A stretch of 64,000 nucleotides of DNA from Streptomyces asiaticus (lineage in GTDB: Bacteria; Actinomycetota; Actinomycetes; Streptomycetales; Streptomycetaceae): contig NZ_JAGSHX010000006.1 in NCBI RefSeq assembly GCF_018138715.1, positions 1,178,001 to 1,242,000 of the forward strand, read 5' to 3'. The notes beneath the pieces were generated by a model that had not been told where the DNA came from, searched no databases, and worked only from the letters and a program-made list of their open reading frames with translations. This document shows positions 35,363 through 45,453 of the stretch, in pieces. The number at the start of each line of letters is the position of its first letter. Position 1 is the first letter of the stretch. A program made the translations under genes and the position numbers.

Positions 35363-37333
35363 CTACGTCGCCGGGGCGTCGGCGGTCGTGGGGCCGCCGT
35401 CCAGGGCCGTACCGTCCACGATGGTTCCGTCCACCGTCGTGCCGTTGACGGCGAATCCGTCGTCGACACTCGTCGGCTGCTCGAACTGGGTGCGGTACAG
35501 CTCCTCGTAGCGGCCTCCGGCGGCCATCAGCGCGGTGTGCGTGCCGCGCTCCACGATCCGCCCGTCCTCCACCACGAGAATGAGATCCGCTGCCCGGACC
35601 GTGGACAGCCGGTGGGCGATCACCACCGCGGTGCGCCCGTCCAGCGCCTCGCCGAGCGCCTCCTGGACATCCGCCTCCGAGGTGGAGTCCAGATGCGCGG
35701 TGGCCTCGTCCAGGATCACCACCCGGGGCCGGGCCAGCAGCAGCCGGGCGATGGTCAGCCGCTGGCGCTCGCCGCCGGAGAGCCGGTAGCCGCGCTCGCC
35801 CACGACGGTGTCGAGACCGTCCGGCAGCGCCGCGATCAGCCCCTCGAGACGGGCCCGGCGCAGCACCTCCCACAGCTCCTCGTCGGTGGCCTCCGGCCGG
35901 GCCAGCAGCAGATTGGCGCGGATCGAGTCATGGAAGAGATGGCCGTCCTGCGTGACCATGCCGAGGGTGGCGCGGATCGAGCCGGCCGTCAGATCGCGGA
36001 CGTCCACCCCGGCGAGCCGAACGGCGCCGTGGTCGGCGTCGTAGAGCCTCGGCAGCAGCTGCGCGATGGTCGACTTCCCGGCGCCGGAGGAGCCCACCAG
36101 CGCGACCATCTGGCCCGGTTCGGCGCGGAAGGACACCTGGTGCAGGACCGGGACGCCACCGCGGGTGTCCAGGGTGGCGACCTCCTCCAGGGAGGCGAGG
36201 GAGACCTTGTCCGCGGCCGGGTAGCCGAAGTCCACGCGGTCGAACTCGACGGACACCGGGCCCTCCGGGACCTCCCGGGCGTCCGGCTTCTCCTTGATCA
36301 GCGGCTCGAGGTCGAGCACCTCGAAGACCCGCTCGAAGCTGACGAGCGCGCTCATCACCTCGACCCGCGCCCCGGCCAGCGCGGTCAGCGGCGCGTACAG
36401 CCGGGTGAGCAGCAGCGCGAGCGCGACGACGGCGCCGGGGTCGAGCCGCCCGTGCAGCGCGAACCAGCCGCCGAGGCCGTAGACCAGGGCGAGGGCCAGG
36501 GCGGAGACGAGGGTCAGGGCGGTCACGAAGGAGACCTGGACCATCGCGGTCCGCACCCCGATGTCCCGCACCCGGCGGGTCCGCGCGGCGAACTCGGCGG
36601 ACTCGTCGGCGGGCCGTCCGAACAGCTTGACCAGGGTCGCCCCGGGCGCGGAGAAGCGCTCGGTCATCTGGGTGCTCATCGCGGCGTTGTGCGCGGCCGC
36701 CTCGCGCCGCAGCTTCGCCAGCCGTCCGCCCACCCGGCGCGCGGGCAGCAGGAAGACGGGCAGGAGCAGCAGCGTCAGCAGGGTGATCTGCCAGGAGATC
36801 CCGATCATGACGACAAAGGTGAGCAGCAGCGTCACCACATTGCCGACCACCCCGGAGAGGGTGTCGCTGAACGCCCGCTGCGCGCCGATGACGTCGTTGT
36901 TGAGCCTGCTGACCAGCGCACCGGTGCGGGTCCGGGTGAAGAACGCCACCGGCATCCGCTGGACGTGGTCGAAGACGGCGGTGCGCAGATCGAGGATCAG
37001 CCCCTCGCCGATGTTCGCCGACAGCCAGCGGGTCACCAGCCCGAGTCCCGCCTCCGCCACGGCGATCGCGGCGATGAGCCCGGCCAGCCAGAGCACCGTG
37101 CCCTGTCCCGAACGGTGGACGATCGCGTCCACCACCCGGCCGGCCAGCAGCGGCGTCGCCACCGCGAGCACCGCCGCGACCGTGCTCAGCACCAGGAACA
37201 ACAGCAGCTGACGGCGGTGCGGACGGGCGAAGGCGCCGATGCGGCGCAACGTCTCGCGGGAGAAGGGCCGCCGGTCGTCCTGGGCATTGGCCGTCTGATA
37301 CAGGGAGTGCCAGGCGGTCGATTGCATGTCCAT
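35363..37333 (-). CDS. ABC exporter, fused membrane and ATPase domains
   Basis: 656 residues from ATG 37333 (GGAGG at ideal spacing; GTG 37336 also possible). N-terminal six-helix ABC transmembrane domain (about 35-325) and C-terminal nucleotide-binding domain: Walker A GSSGAGKST near 420, LSGGERQR signature, Walker B VVILDEATAHLDS, and the His switch IAHRLS. An unusual C-terminal tail of about 30 residues contains three imperfect NGT/DGT repeats (VNGTTVDGTIVDGTALDGG). Likely a homodimeric multidrug or lipid-type exporter. Its promoter has MerR-type architecture (see 37359-37389). Confidence 0.92.
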   Translation of the reverse strand: MDMQSTAWHSLYQTANAQDDRRPFSRETLRRIGAFARPHRRQLLLFLVLSTVAAVLAVATPLLAGRVVDAIVHRSGQGTVLWLAGLIAAIAVAEAGLGLVTRWLSANIGEGLILDLRTAVFDHVQRMPVAFFTRTRTGALVSRLNNDVIGAQRAFSDTLSGVVGNVVTLLLTFVVMIGISWQITLLTLLLLPVFLLPARRVGGRLAKLRREAAAHNAAMSTQMTERFSAPGATLVKLFGRPADESAEFAARTRRVRDIGVRTAMVQVSFVTALTLVSALALALVYGLGGWFALHGRLDPGAVVALALLLTRLYAPLTALAGARVEVMSALVSFERVFEVLDLEPLIKEKPDAREVPEGPVSVEFDRVDFGYPAADKVSLASLEEVATLDTRGGVPVLHQVSFRAEPGQMVALVGSSGAGKSTIAQLLPRLYDADHGAVRLAGVDVRDLTAGSIRATLGMVTQDGHLFHDSIRANLLLARPEATDEELWEVLRRARLEGLIAALPDGLDTVVGERGYRLSGGERQRLTIARLLLARPRVVILDEATAHLDSTSEADVQEALGEALDGRTAVVIAHRLSTVRAADLILVVEDGRIVERGTHTALMAAGGRYEELYRTQFEQPTSVDDGFAVNGTTVDGTIVDGTALDGGPTTADAPAT

Positions 37334-37358
37334 CACGTACCTCCGAGGTCTCGTGAGG

Positions 37359-37389
37359 AACGTAAGACTTCAACCTCGGTTGAAGTCAA
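37359..37389 (-). promoter_or_regulatory. MerR-type promoter with 19-bp spacer and central dyad
   Basis: Minus strand: -35 TTGACT (37384-37389), spacer of exactly 19 bp (37365-37383), -10 TACGTT (37359-37364), 25 bp upstream of the ABC exporter start. The spacer carries the dyad ACTTCAACC-GA-GGTTGAAGT (partly overlapping -35). Overlong 19-bp spacers with a centred dyad are the hallmark of promoters activated by MerR-family regulators by DNA twisting. No MerR gene is adjacent. Confidence 0.75.
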
Positions 37390-37429
37390 CATCCGCCTCC
37401 TGGGCGCCTCCGTGGCGCAGCTGGTCCTG

Positions 37430-37477
37430 GCGCGGCCTTTGGCGTGGCGTTCAGCGCGGCCTTCGGTGTGGCGTTGG
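37430..37477. repeat. Tandem 24-bp duplication between fmt and exporter
   Basis: Two head-to-tail 24-base copies (37430-37453, 37454-37477) of GCGCGGCCTTTGGCGTGGCG-type sequence plus a partial third, immediately downstream of the fmt stop codon and upstream of the exporter promoter. Confidence 0.7.
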
Positions 37478-37491
37478 GCGCGGCGGGCCGC

Positions 37492-38424
37492 TCAGGCCCC
37501 CAGCCGCTCGCCCTCCGCGATCCGCACCCCACGCGCCCAGTCCGCCGCGGGCATCGGCTTCTTGCCCTGCGGCCGTACCCAGGTCAGCTCGACGGCATGG
37601 CTGCCGGTGCCCACGTACACGGCCTTCTTGGTGACGGCCGGCACACCGGGCGCCAGATCCGTACGGTCCGTCACCGGCCGGGCCGAGACGACCTTCAGCC
37701 GCTCCCCCCGAAAGGTGGTCCACGCGCCCGGGGCGGGGGTGCACGCGCGCACCAGCCGGTCGACACGCAGCGCGGGCGCCGTCCAGTCGATCTCCGCGTC
37801 CTCAACGGTGATCTTCGGGGCGAGCGAGATGCCCTCGGCCGGCTGCGGCACCGGGCGCACGGTGCCGTTCTCGATGCCGTCCATCGTCGCCTCGAGCAGC
37901 CCGGCACCGGCGAAGGCGAGCCGGGTCAGCAGATCGCCGCTGGTGTCGGTGGCCCGCACCTGCTCCGTCACCACCCCGAACACCGGCCCGGAGTCCAGCC
38001 CTTCCTCGATCTGGAAGGTCGAGGCGCCGGTCATCTCGTCGCCCGCCAGCAGGGAGTGCTGCACGGGGGCCGCGCCCCGCCAGGCCGGGAGCAGCGAGAA
38101 GTGCAGATTGACCCAGCCGTGCGCGGGGATCTTCAGCGCGGCCTTGGGCAGCAGCGCGCCGTAGGCCACCACCGGGCAGCAGTCCGGCGCGATCTCGGTG
38201 AGCCGGGCGAGGAACTCCGGATCGCGCGGCTTGGCGGGCTTGAGCACCTCGATGCCCGCCTCCTCGGCCCGCTCGGCGACCGGGCTGGCCACCAGTCGGC
38301 GGCCGCGTCCGGCGGGCGCGTCGGGACGGGTCACCACGGCCACCACCTCGTGCTTCTGGGACGCGATCAGCGCGTCCAGAGCGGGCAGGGCGACCTCGGG
38401 GGTACCGGCGAAGACGAGCCTCAT
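37492..38424 (-). CDS. fmt: Methionyl-tRNA formyltransferase
   Basis: Formylates initiator Met-tRNA using 10-formyl-THF. 310 residues from ATG 38424: N-terminal formyltransferase domain [45 protein letters not shown] (catalytic Asn/His region) and SGPVF; C-terminal OB-like domain (about 205-305). The RBS AGAGG is 13 bases upstream, rather distant. Separated from rsmB by an ABC exporter, unlike the usual fmt-rsmB pairing. Confidence 0.96.
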   Translation of the reverse strand: MRLVFAGTPEVALPALDALIASQKHEVVAVVTRPDAPAGRGRRLVASPVAERAEEAGIEVLKPAKPRDPEFLARLTEIAPDCCPVVAYGALLPKAALKIPAHGWVNLHFSLLPAWRGAAPVQHSLLAGDEMTGASTFQIEEGLDSGPVFGVVTEQVRATDTSGDLLTRLAFAGAGLLEATMDGIENGTVRPVPQPAEGISLAPKITVEDAEIDWTAPALRVDRLVRACTPAPGAWTTFRGERLKVVSARPVTDRTDLAPGVPAVTKKAVYVGTGSHAVELTWVRPQGKKPMPAADWARGVRIAEGERLGA

Positions 38425-38700
38425 GGGTGGCGAACTACCTCTCACACAGCGGATACGGCGGGAACGTCGCGAACAGCGTCTGAAGTCTATGGTCCGCCGT
38501 CCGAGGGGGCGTACGAGCGGACTGCCGCACGCCCCGGACCGTGACCGACGGGCGGGTGCCGCGTTGGTCAAGGCAGATTGACCGCATCGGGCCGCTGTCG
38601 CGGCCCGAGCCCTTTCCCGCCGTCCGTCCGACTCCCCGCCCTTCCCCCCAACTCCCCCATCCCCCAATCCCCCGTCAACGCCGGTTCGAGAGGCTTGTTC

Positions 38701-39216
38701 ATGGCCGACCACGCAACTCATGACGCCCAGGCACGGGCCAGCCTGCACCTCCTGGTCCGGGACATCGAGCGGGTCCGCCGCCAGGTGGACGCGCTGCGCA
38801 CGCTCACCGCCCAGCTCGGCAATGTCTACCGCCCCCGTCGCACCGGCCCGTCCGCCGGTTTCGTGGTCTACGGACGCGCCCCGGCCCCCACCGTGCGGCT
38901 CGCCCAGGAACTGCGGGACAGCGTCGAGACGCTGGTCACGGCCGCGGTCGACTTCGATCGCTCGCTCGGCTTCTCCTGGGACGCGGTGGGCTCGGCGCTC
39001 GGTGTCACCAAGCAGGCGGTGCACCGCCGTTACGGCGCCCGCCGGGCCGCCGCGCAGAGCGCGGCCGAGGGCGGCGAACCGTCCACGGGCCGCCCGGCCG
39101 AGCCCGCCCCCCTGCCCTCGGTGCCCGCCGCCCGCACGGTCCCCCCGCAGTCGGCCCCGTCCCTCCGCGAGGACCCCCGCCCGAGCGCCTTCCCGAGCCC
39201 CCGGCCCTCTCTTTAG
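38701..39216 (+). CDS. Small HTH-like protein, function unknown
   Basis: 171 residues from ATG 38701 with GAGAGG seven bases upstream. N-terminal helical part ([17 protein letters not shown], possible coiled coil), then [22 protein letters not shown] at 91-112, a typical helix-turn-helix, and a disordered Pro/Ala-rich tail (about 125-171). DNA binding is therefore likely; the target is unknown. It lies divergently from fmt and convergent with priA; an inverted repeat GGTCAA-6-TTGACC sits at 38566-38583 in its promoter region. Confidence 0.75.
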   Translation: MADHATHDAQARASLHLLVRDIERVRRQVDALRTLTAQLGNVYRPRRTGPSAGFVVYGRAPAPTVRLAQELRDSVETLVTAAVDFDRSLGFSWDAVGSALGVTKQAVHRRYGARRAAAQSAAEGGEPSTGRPAEPAPLPSVPAARTVPPQSAPSLREDPRPSAFPSPRPSL

Positions 39217-39231
39217 AGGCTCGGTTTTCCC

Positions 39232-39299
39232 CGGCCACCGCTGGGAGGCGCCCCCGCCGGGGCGCAAGAGCCTCCCCAGCGGCCACCGCCGGGAGGTGG
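39232..39299. repeat. Intergenic hairpin element, diverged double copy
   Basis: Two versions of CGGCCACCGCTGGGAGGCG (39232-39250 and 39280-39299) between the HTH gene and priA. The word matches the CTACCGCTGGGAGGTG portion of the 17529 element, so it is a relative of that dispersed family, and may terminate both converging transcripts. Confidence 0.55.
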
Positions 39300-39346
39300 T
39301 CCCGGGCCGGAAGACCCAAGCCACCGGATGCTTTACGGCACCGGAG

Positions 39347-41512
39347 TCAGCCGATGTCCAGGGGATCCACCCGCACCGCGGGATCCCTGTCCCCCCGGGC
39401 CAGGCGGCGGGCCTTCGCCTCCTTGAGGGCTGCCGCGAGGGCGCTGCCCTGGCCGGGGCGGACCCGTAGCAGGGCGCGCTCCCAGACCTCGCCCGCGGGC
39501 GGGTCCCCGGGGCGGCGCGGGCGGCCGGGGGGCGGCGGGGGCAGCGGGACCGGGCCCAGGATCTCGGCCCCCTCGGGCAGTTGGGTCGAGGCGATCAGCT
39601 CGGCCACCGCCTCCGCGGGGCCGGTCACGGCCGCCATCCGGGAGATCGGCGGGAAGCCCAGATCGGACCGCTCGGCCAGCTCGCGCGCCGCGTAACCGGC
39701 CGGGTCCCAGCGCACCAGCGCCTGGACGGGCCGCAGCGTCGGCTCGGCCATGATCACCACCATGCCGCCCCGGCCGTCGTCCCCCTCCTCCCCATGGCCA
39801 CGGACCAGCGAGGCCGCCTCCAGCCAGTGGCGCAGCGCGTCCTCACCGGCGCGCAGATCGGGGCGGCCGAGCAGGGCCCAGCCGTCGAGCAGCAGCGCCG
39901 CGGCGTAGCCGCCCTCCGCGACCGGTTCGGCGCCCGGTGTGCTCACGACGAGCGCCGGACGGTCCGGGACGGACGTCAGCACATGGTCACGACCCGATGT
40001 GCGGACGGGCACGGACGGAAAGGCGCGGCCCAGCTCCTCGGCGGTGCGCCGGGCGCCGACGACGGACGCCCGCAGCCGGACGCCCCCGCATTCGCGGCAG
40101 TGCCAGGCGGGCTCGTCCCGCCCGCACCAGCCACACACCAGATGGTCCGCGTCCCGCGCCTCCAGCGGGCCCGAGCAGTGCGCACAGCGCGCGGGCTCCC
40201 GGCAGCGCTCACAGGCCAGCTTCGGCACATACCCCCGGCGCGGCACCTGCACCAGCACCGGGCCGCGGGTCAGCGCCTCCCGTACGGTCTGCCACGCGAT
40301 CGTGGGCAGCCGGGCGGCGCGGGCCTCGGCGTCCCGGGCCACCTCGCCCTCGTCGACCGTACGGATCAGCGGGGCGGCGGCCCGGACCCGCTCGCGGTCG
40401 GCCTCGAGCGGCCGGGCCCAGCCGTTCTCCACCAGCTGGGCGGCCTCGACGGTACGGCCGAGGTCGCCCAGCAGAAATCCGGTCTTCTCATGGACGGCGC
40501 GCAGCAGCAGCACATCGCGGGCGTGCGGCTGCGGCAGCCGGTCGTCGCTGTGACTGCGGTCCCCGTCGTCCCAGATCCCCACCAGCCCGAGGTCCCGGAC
40601 CGGCGCGAACATCGCCGCCCGGGTGCCCACCACCGCCCGCACCGAGCCCCGGCTGACCGCCAGCCAGCGGCGGTAGCGCTCCTCGGGCCCGAGGTCGGCG
40701 GTGAGCAGCACATGCCGCCCCGGGCCGCCGAGCACCTCCGCGAGCGCGGCGTCCACCCGCTCGGCGGTCCGCCCGTCGGGCACGACGACGAGCGCCCCGC
40801 GCCCGGACGCGAGCGTGGCGGCCACGGCGGTGGCCCACTCCCGGGGCCAGTGCGGTCCGGGCAGCGCGGTCCACACGGCACGCGGCCGGTCCCCGCGCAC
40901 CAGCGCCTCCAGGAACCCGGGCCCGGCCGGATAGCGCGCCCAGCTCCCGGGCGCGGGCGGCTCCGGCGGGGGCAGCGGCGCCGGTGACGGCTCGCCCTCG
41001 GCACGGGCGTTGCGCTTGGGCAGGGCCAGCTGGAGCACATCGGCGAGCGACCCGGCGTACCGTTCGGCGACCGCCCGGCACAGCGCCAGCAGCCCCGGCC
41101 CCAGCACCTCCTCGGTGGAGACCACCTGCGCGAGGGCGGCCAGCGGGCCCCGGTAGTCGGACTCGGCGACGCGCTCGATGATGTACCCGTCGAGCAGCCC
41201 GCCCCCCTCGCGCCGCCCCTCGCGCACCTTCCCCGTCCCGGCCCCGAACCGCACCCGCACCCGCACCCCGGGCCGGGCCTCGGCGTCCATCTCGGCCGGC
41301 ACCGCGTAGTCCCACAGCTTGTCGAGGTGGACCGGCCCCTTGTCCACCAGCACCCGCGCCACCGGCCGCTCCGGGGCCAGCGCCGCCCCCCGCCAGGTCC
41401 GCGGCTTCGCCTTGGGCACCTTGGCCTTGCGCACCGTCTCCCGAATGAGCGCGAGCTGCTCCCCCTCCGGCGCCTCCGCCGGATCCCTCGGCCGCTCGTT
41501 GTCCCTGCTCAC
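39347..41512 (-). CDS. priA: Replication restart protein PriA, actinobacterial type
   Basis: 721-residue PriA homologue. The N-terminal DNA-binding domain ([20 protein letters not shown]) and two zinc-finger cysteine sets ([29 protein letters not shown] at about 430-475) are kept. The helicase core is degenerate: the Walker A region (about residue 220) has no GKT/S and the DEAH box reads WDDGDRSH. This loss of ATPase motifs is known for actinobacterial PriA, which is annotated as probably lacking helicase activity. It may act as a scaffold for replisome reloading. Confidence 0.92.
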   Translation of the reverse strand: MSRDNERPRDPAEAPEGEQLALIRETVRKAKVPKAKPRTWRGAALAPERPVARVLVDKGPVHLDKLWDYAVPAEMDAEARPGVRVRVRFGAGTGKVREGRREGGGLLDGYIIERVAESDYRGPLAALAQVVSTEEVLGPGLLALCRAVAERYAGSLADVLQLALPKRNARAEGEPSPAPLPPPEPPAPGSWARYPAGPGFLEALVRGDRPRAVWTALPGPHWPREWATAVAATLASGRGALVVVPDGRTAERVDAALAEVLGGPGRHVLLTADLGPEERYRRWLAVSRGSVRAVVGTRAAMFAPVRDLGLVGIWDDGDRSHSDDRLPQPHARDVLLLRAVHEKTGFLLGDLGRTVEAAQLVENGWARPLEADRERVRAAAPLIRTVDEGEVARDAEARAARLPTIAWQTVREALTRGPVLVQVPRRGYVPKLACERCREPARCAHCSGPLEARDADHLVCGWCGRDEPAWHCRECGGVRLRASVVGARRTAEELGRAFPSVPVRTSGRDHVLTSVPDRPALVVSTPGAEPVAEGGYAAALLLDGWALLGRPDLRAGEDALRHWLEAASLVRGHGEEGDDGRGGMVVIMAEPTLRPVQALVRWDPAGYAARELAERSDLGFPPISRMAAVTGPAEAVAELIASTQLPEGAEILGPVPLPPPPPGRPRRPGDPPAGEVWERALLRVRPGQGSALAAALKEAKARRLARGDRDPAVRVDPLDIG

Positions 41513-41551
41513 AGATCAAGTCTTAGCAGACCGCACGGACAGCTACGCAGG

Positions 41552-41588
41552 CGAAGGCCCGGGCGCCGCGGGGGCGTCCGGGCCTTCG
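41552..41588 (-). terminator. metK terminator
   Basis: 16-bp stem with one G-U pair (41552-41567 with 41573-41588) located 26 bp past the metK stop and before the priA start. Confidence 0.8.
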
Positions 41589-41613
41589 TCGGGGTCCGTG
41601 AATCGAGCCGGGC

Positions 41614-42822
41614 TTACAGACCCGCCGCCGCGCGGAGGGCGTCGACGCGGTCGGTGCGCTCCCAGGTGAAGTCGGAGTGCTCACGGCCGAAGTGGCCGTA
41701 CGCCGCGGTCTGGGCGTAGATCGGGCGGAGCAGGTCGAGGTCGCGGATGATGGCGGCCGGGCGGAGGTCGAAGACCTCGGAGATGGCCTTCTCGATCTTC
41801 TCGGCGTCGACCGCCGCCGTGCCGAAGGTCTCGACGAAGAGGCCGACCGGCTCGGCCTTGCCGATGGCGTACGCGACCTGCACCTCGCAGCGCTGGGCGA
41901 GGCCGGCGGCCACCACGTTCTTGGCGACCCAGCGCATGGCGTAGGCGGCGGAGCGGTCGACCTTGGAGGGGTCCTTGCCGGAGAAGGCGCCGCCGCCGTG
42001 GCGGGACATGCCGCCGTAGGTGTCGATGATGATCTTGCGGCCGGTGAGGCCCGCGTCGCCCATCGGGCCGCCGATCTCGAAGCGGCCGGTCGGGTTGACC
42101 AGCAGGCGGTAGCCCTCGGTGTCGAGCTTGATGCCGTCCTCGACCAGCTCGTTCAGCACGTGCTCGACCACGAATTCCCGGATGTCGGGCGCCAGCAGCG
42201 AGTCCAGGTCGATGTCGGAGGCGTGCTGCGAAGAGACGACGACGGTGTCCAGGCGGACCGCCTTGTGGCCGTCGTACTCGATGGTGACCTGGGTCTTGCC
42301 GTCCGGGCGCAGATAGGGGATGGTCCCGTTCTTGCGGACGTCGGACAGCCGGCGGGAGAGCCGGTGCGCCAGGTTGATCGGCAGCGGCATCAGCTCGGGC
42401 GTCTCGTCGCAGGCGTACCCGAACATCAGGCCCTGGTCGCCCGCGCCCTGCTTGTCCAGCTCGTCCTCGTCGCCCTCGACCCGGAGCTCGTAGGCGGAGT
42501 CCACACCCTGGGCGATGTCCGGGGACTGTGAGCCGATCGACACCGAGACGCCGCAGGAGGCGCCGTCGAAGCCCTTCTTCGACGAGTCGTAGCCGATTTC
42601 GAGGATCTTGTTCCGCACGAGCGTCGCGATCGGGGCGTACGCCTTGGTCGTCACCTCGCCGGCCACATGCACCAGGCCGGTGGTGATCAAGGTCTCGACC
42701 GCGACCCGGGAATGCGGGTCCTCCCGCAGAAGGGCGTCGAGAATGGTGTCGCTGATCTGGTCAGCGATCTTGTCGGGGTGACCCTCGGTGACAGATTCCG
42801 AGGTGAACAGGCGGCGGGACAC
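41614..42822 (-). CDS. metK: S-adenosylmethionine synthetase
   Basis: Makes SAM from methionine and ATP. 402 residues from GTG 42822 (AGGGAG upstream), the family's normal length: [27 protein letters not shown], and [19 protein letters not shown] signatures. SAM level affects antibiotic production and development in streptomycetes, so its expression matters. No SAM riboswitch is visible in the 5' leader. Confidence 0.97.
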   Translation of the reverse strand: MSRRLFTSESVTEGHPDKIADQISDTILDALLREDPHSRVAVETLITTGLVHVAGEVTTKAYAPIATLVRNKILEIGYDSSKKGFDGASCGVSVSIGSQSPDIAQGVDSAYELRVEGDEDELDKQGAGDQGLMFGYACDETPELMPLPINLAHRLSRRLSDVRKNGTIPYLRPDGKTQVTIEYDGHKAVRLDTVVVSSQHASDIDLDSLLAPDIREFVVEHVLNELVEDGIKLDTEGYRLLVNPTGRFEIGGPMGDAGLTGRKIIIDTYGGMSRHGGGAFSGKDPSKVDRSAAYAMRWVAKNVVAAGLAQRCEVQVAYAIGKAEPVGLFVETFGTAAVDAEKIEKAISEVFDLRPAAIIRDLDLLRPIYAQTAAYGHFGREHSDFTWERTDRVDALRAAAGL

Positions 42823-42904
42823 ATCGCTCCCTGGGGTTGCAGCGGCTGCTGGCTGATCATGGTCGGGACCGCGCGGGGGCTGCGCCCGATGCGGTTCCTG
42901 GGCC

Positions 42905-42931
42905 AGTTTATCCGGCACGTCCACCGGTCAA
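42905..42931 (-). promoter_or_regulatory. Putative metK promoter
   Basis: TTGACC (42926-42931) and TAAACT (42905-42910) on the minus strand, spacer 15 bp, which is short. It would give a leader of about 75 nt. The remaining 42932-43169 stretch between coaBC and metK holds two direct copies of a 28-base word (see next entry) and no gene. Confidence 0.4.
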
Positions 42932-43074
42932 GCATCCCCGTCCCACAGAACGGGCAGGCCCGTGACCGGGAACATACCTTGCCTCAAGCCGAAATACAGC
43001 CCCACCCCGCCGTGGCAGGGATGTGTCATGAGCCCGATCGGCCGTGTCCCGCCCCCTGTCGAGCCTGTTGTCGC

Positions 43075-43136
43075 GCCTGTCGAGAATTCCGGGGAGCCCC
43101 GCGTCGGGCCTGTCGAGAAATCCCGGGGAGCCCCGC
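43075..43136. repeat. Direct repeat in the coaBC-metK spacer
   Basis: GCCTGTCGAGAATTCCGGGG with the following AGCCCCGC (43075-43102) is repeated with small changes at 43108-43136. Each copy ends in a CGGGGAGCCCCG mini-hairpin, so the pair may act in 3'-end formation of coaBC. Confidence 0.6.
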
Positions 43137-43169
43137 CGGACCGGATCCGGCGCGGCCCCGGGTCCGCCC

Positions 43170-44378
43170 TCAGCCCAGGCGCCGGGCCACCAGGTCCCAG
43201 ACCGTGTCGGCGAGCGCGCCCTTGGGGCCGTACGGCACGGGCGTCTCGGTGCCGTCGGCGCCGAGCACCACGGCCTCGTTGGTCTCGGCGCCGAAGGTCT
43301 TGTGCTCCCCGACCTCGTTCACCACGAGCAGATCGCAGCCCTTGCGGACCAGCTTCGCGCGCCCGTTCGCGAGCACGTCGTCGGTTTCGGCGGCGAAGCC
43401 GACCACGATCTGGCCGGGGCGGGCGCGCTCCGCGGAGATCTCGGCGAGGATGTCCGGATTCCGCACCAGGGCGAGCGGCTCGGGCTCCTGGCCCTCGCGC
43501 TTCTTGATCTTCCCTTCGGCGTACTGGGCGGGGCGGAAGTCGGCGACGGCGGCGGCCATGACCACGGCGTCGGCGTCCGCGGCGGCCTTGAGGACGGCCT
43601 CCCGCAGCTGTGCCGCGGTGCCCGCGCGCACCACATCGGCGCCGGCCGGGTCGGGCAGCTCGCTGTTGGCCGAGATGAGCGTCACCCGCGCGCCCCGGGC
43701 GACGGCGGCACGGGCCAGGGCGTACCCCTGGCGGCCGGTGGAGCGGTTGCCGAGGAAGCGCACCGGGTCCAGCGGCTCGCGGGTGCCTCCGGCGCTGACC
43801 ACGACATGGCGGCCGGCCAGATCGGCGGTGAGCGCCTCGGCGCCGCGGGCCAGCACCCGGCGGCAGACCTCGAAGATCTCCCCGGGGTCCGGCAGCCGCC
43901 CCTTGCCGGTGTCCACACCGGTGAGCCGCCCCACGGCGGGCTCGATGACGACGGCGCCGCGGCGGCGCAGGGTCGCCACGTTCTCCTGGGTGGCCGGGTG
44001 CTCCCACATCTCGGTGTGCATCGCGGGCGCGAAGACGACCGGACAGCGCGCGGTGAGCAGCGTATTGGTGAGCAGGTCGTCCGCCAGGCCATGGGCGGCC
44101 TTGGCGAGCAGATCGGCGGTGGCGGGGGCGATCACGACCAGGTCGGCGGACTGGCCGATGCGGACGTGGGGCACCTCGTGGACGGACTCCCAGACCTCGG
44201 TCGTCGCCGGATGTCCGGACAGCGCCGACCAGGTCGCCTCACCGATGAAGTGCAGCGCCGAGGCGGTCGGCACGACGCGTACGTCATGGCCGGACTCGGT
44301 GAGGCGGCGCAGCAGCTCACACGCCTTGTAGGCGGCGATCCCGCCACTGACGCCCAGGACCACCTCGGGCTTGTCCAT
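43170..44378 (-). CDS. coaBC: Phosphopantothenoylcysteine decarboxylase / synthetase
   Basis: Bifunctional enzyme of coenzyme A synthesis: couples 4'-phosphopantothenate with cysteine (CoaB) and decarboxylates the product (CoaC). 402 residues. N-terminal FMN-binding CoaC domain (VLGVSGGIAAYKACELLRR, catalytic His region HVRIGQSADLVVIAPATA, PAMHTEMW); C-terminal CoaB domain (about 190-402) with SAGGTREPLDPVRFLGNRST and GFAAETDD. Downstream of rpoZ on the same strand, a conserved arrangement. Confidence 0.96.
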   Translation of the reverse strand: MDKPEVVLGVSGGIAAYKACELLRRLTESGHDVRVVPTASALHFIGEATWSALSGHPATTEVWESVHEVPHVRIGQSADLVVIAPATADLLAKAAHGLADDLLTNTLLTARCPVVFAPAMHTEMWEHPATQENVATLRRRGAVVIEPAVGRLTGVDTGKGRLPDPGEIFEVCRRVLARGAEALTADLAGRHVVVSAGGTREPLDPVRFLGNRSTGRQGYALARAAVARGARVTLISANSELPDPAGADVVRAGTAAQLREAVLKAAADADAVVMAAAVADFRPAQYAEGKIKKREGQEPEPLALVRNPDILAEISAERARPGQIVVGFAAETDDVLANGRAKLVRKGCDLLVVNEVGEHKTFGAETNEAVVLGADGTETPVPYGPKGALADTVWDLVARRLG

Positions 44379-44469
44379 CGCTCGGCTCTCCCCACCGGGT
44401 ACGTCGTATGCCGCATCGGGCGTTACGTCCTGTCACGGTACGCCGGGTCGGCTCACGTACCCATGACAC

Positions 44470-44503
44470 ACCACGGGCCCGGCATCACTGCCGGGCCGGT
44501 GGT
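44470..44503 (-). terminator. Hairpin downstream of rpoZ
   Basis: 15-bp stem with a single mismatch (44470-44484 with 44489-44503), 17 bp past the rpoZ stop. Suggests partial termination between rpoZ and coaBC. Confidence 0.65.
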
Positions 44504-44519
44504 TCAAGCGCTTCGGAGC

Positions 44520-44792
44520 CTACTGGGCGGGGCCCTCGATGGCCTCTGAGGTCAGCAGGCCCGCGTTGATCTCACGGAGCGCGATCGAGAGGGGCTTCTC
44601 GTGGACGTGGGTGTCCACGAGGGGACCGACGTACTCGAGCAGGCCCTCACCGAGCTGGGAGTAGTACGCGTTGATCTGGCGGGCGCGCTTGGCCGCGTAG
44701 ATCACCAGGCTGTACTTGGAGTCGGTGGCCTCGAGCAGCTCATCAATCGGAGGGTTGATGATCCCCTCGGGCGCGGTCATGGGAGAGGACAC
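44520..44792 (-). CDS. rpoZ: RNA polymerase omega subunit
   Basis: 90-residue omega subunit that stabilises beta prime in RNA polymerase. The sequence ([61 protein letters not shown]) is near-identical to that of other streptomycetes as I remember it. Its loss impairs development and antibiotic production in S. coelicolor. Located 46 bp downstream of gmk, in the gmk-rpoZ-coaBC order common in actinobacteria. Confidence 0.97.
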   Translation of the reverse strand: MSSPMTAPEGIINPPIDELLEATDSKYSLVIYAAKRARQINAYYSQLGEGLLEYVGPLVDTHVHEKPLSIALREINAGLLTSEAIEGPAQ

Positions 44793-44838
44793 TCTCTAGC
44801 CTTCCTTATTTCGCCTGACGGCAAGAGTGAATCGAAGA

Positions 44839-45405
44839 TCAAGCCACTCGCATCAAGGCTAGCAGCTCACTGGCCACGTCCTCGACGGAGGTATTGACCA
44901 AGGTCATATCGAACTCTGACTCGGCGGCCAGCTCGGTCCGCGCGGCCTCCAGCCGCCGCTCGATCACCTCGGGCGCCTCGGTGCCCCGGCCGGTGAGCCG
45001 GCGCACCAGCTCCTCCCAGCTCGGCGGGGCGAGGAAGACCAGCTGCGCCTCCGGCATGGACTCGCGGATCTGCCGTGCGCCCTGGAGATCGATCTCCAGC
45101 AGCACCGGCTCGCCCGCGCCGAGGCGGTCCATGACCGCCTCGCGCGGGGTGCCGTAGCGGTTGCCCGCGAAGTCGGCCCACTCCAGCAGCTCACCATTTG
45201 CTATGAGCTTGTCGAACTCCCCGTCGTCCACGAAGAAGTAGTGGACGCCGTCCCGCTCACCGGGGCGCGGGCGCCGGGTCGTGGCGGAGACCGAGAGCCA
45301 GACCTCGGGGTGTTCCTTGCGCATATGGGCGACGACCGTGCTCTTGCCGACCCCGGAGGGGCCGGAGAGCACGGTCAGTCGCGGTCGTGCGGAGTGTGCT
45401 GCCAT
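44839..45405 (-). CDS. gmk: Guanylate kinase
   Basis: Phosphorylates GMP to GDP. 188 residues with P-loop GPSGVGKST at 15-23, GMP-binding [19 protein letters not shown] at about 38-56, and the RxxxR lid region [12 protein letters not shown]. Start ATG 45405. Follows the sIHF gene by 48 bp and precedes rpoZ, as in other actinobacteria. Confidence 0.97.
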   Translation of the reverse strand: MAAHSARPRLTVLSGPSGVGKSTVVAHMRKEHPEVWLSVSATTRRPRPGERDGVHYFFVDDGEFDKLIANGELLEWADFAGNRYGTPREAVMDRLGAGEPVLLEIDLQGARQIRESMPEAQLVFLAPPSWEELVRRLTGRGTEAPEVIERRLEAARTELAAESEFDMTLVNTSVEDVASELLALMRVA

Positions 45406-45453
45406 GGAGCGATTATCCAGGTTCCCGGGAGTGCCTGGAAACGCCGGGCCGGG

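Noticed and set aside
42823..43169. SAM riboswitch upstream of metK
   Set aside because: No SAM-I, SAM-II or SAM-IV core motif was recognised; the stretch shows a promoter candidate and a direct repeat only.
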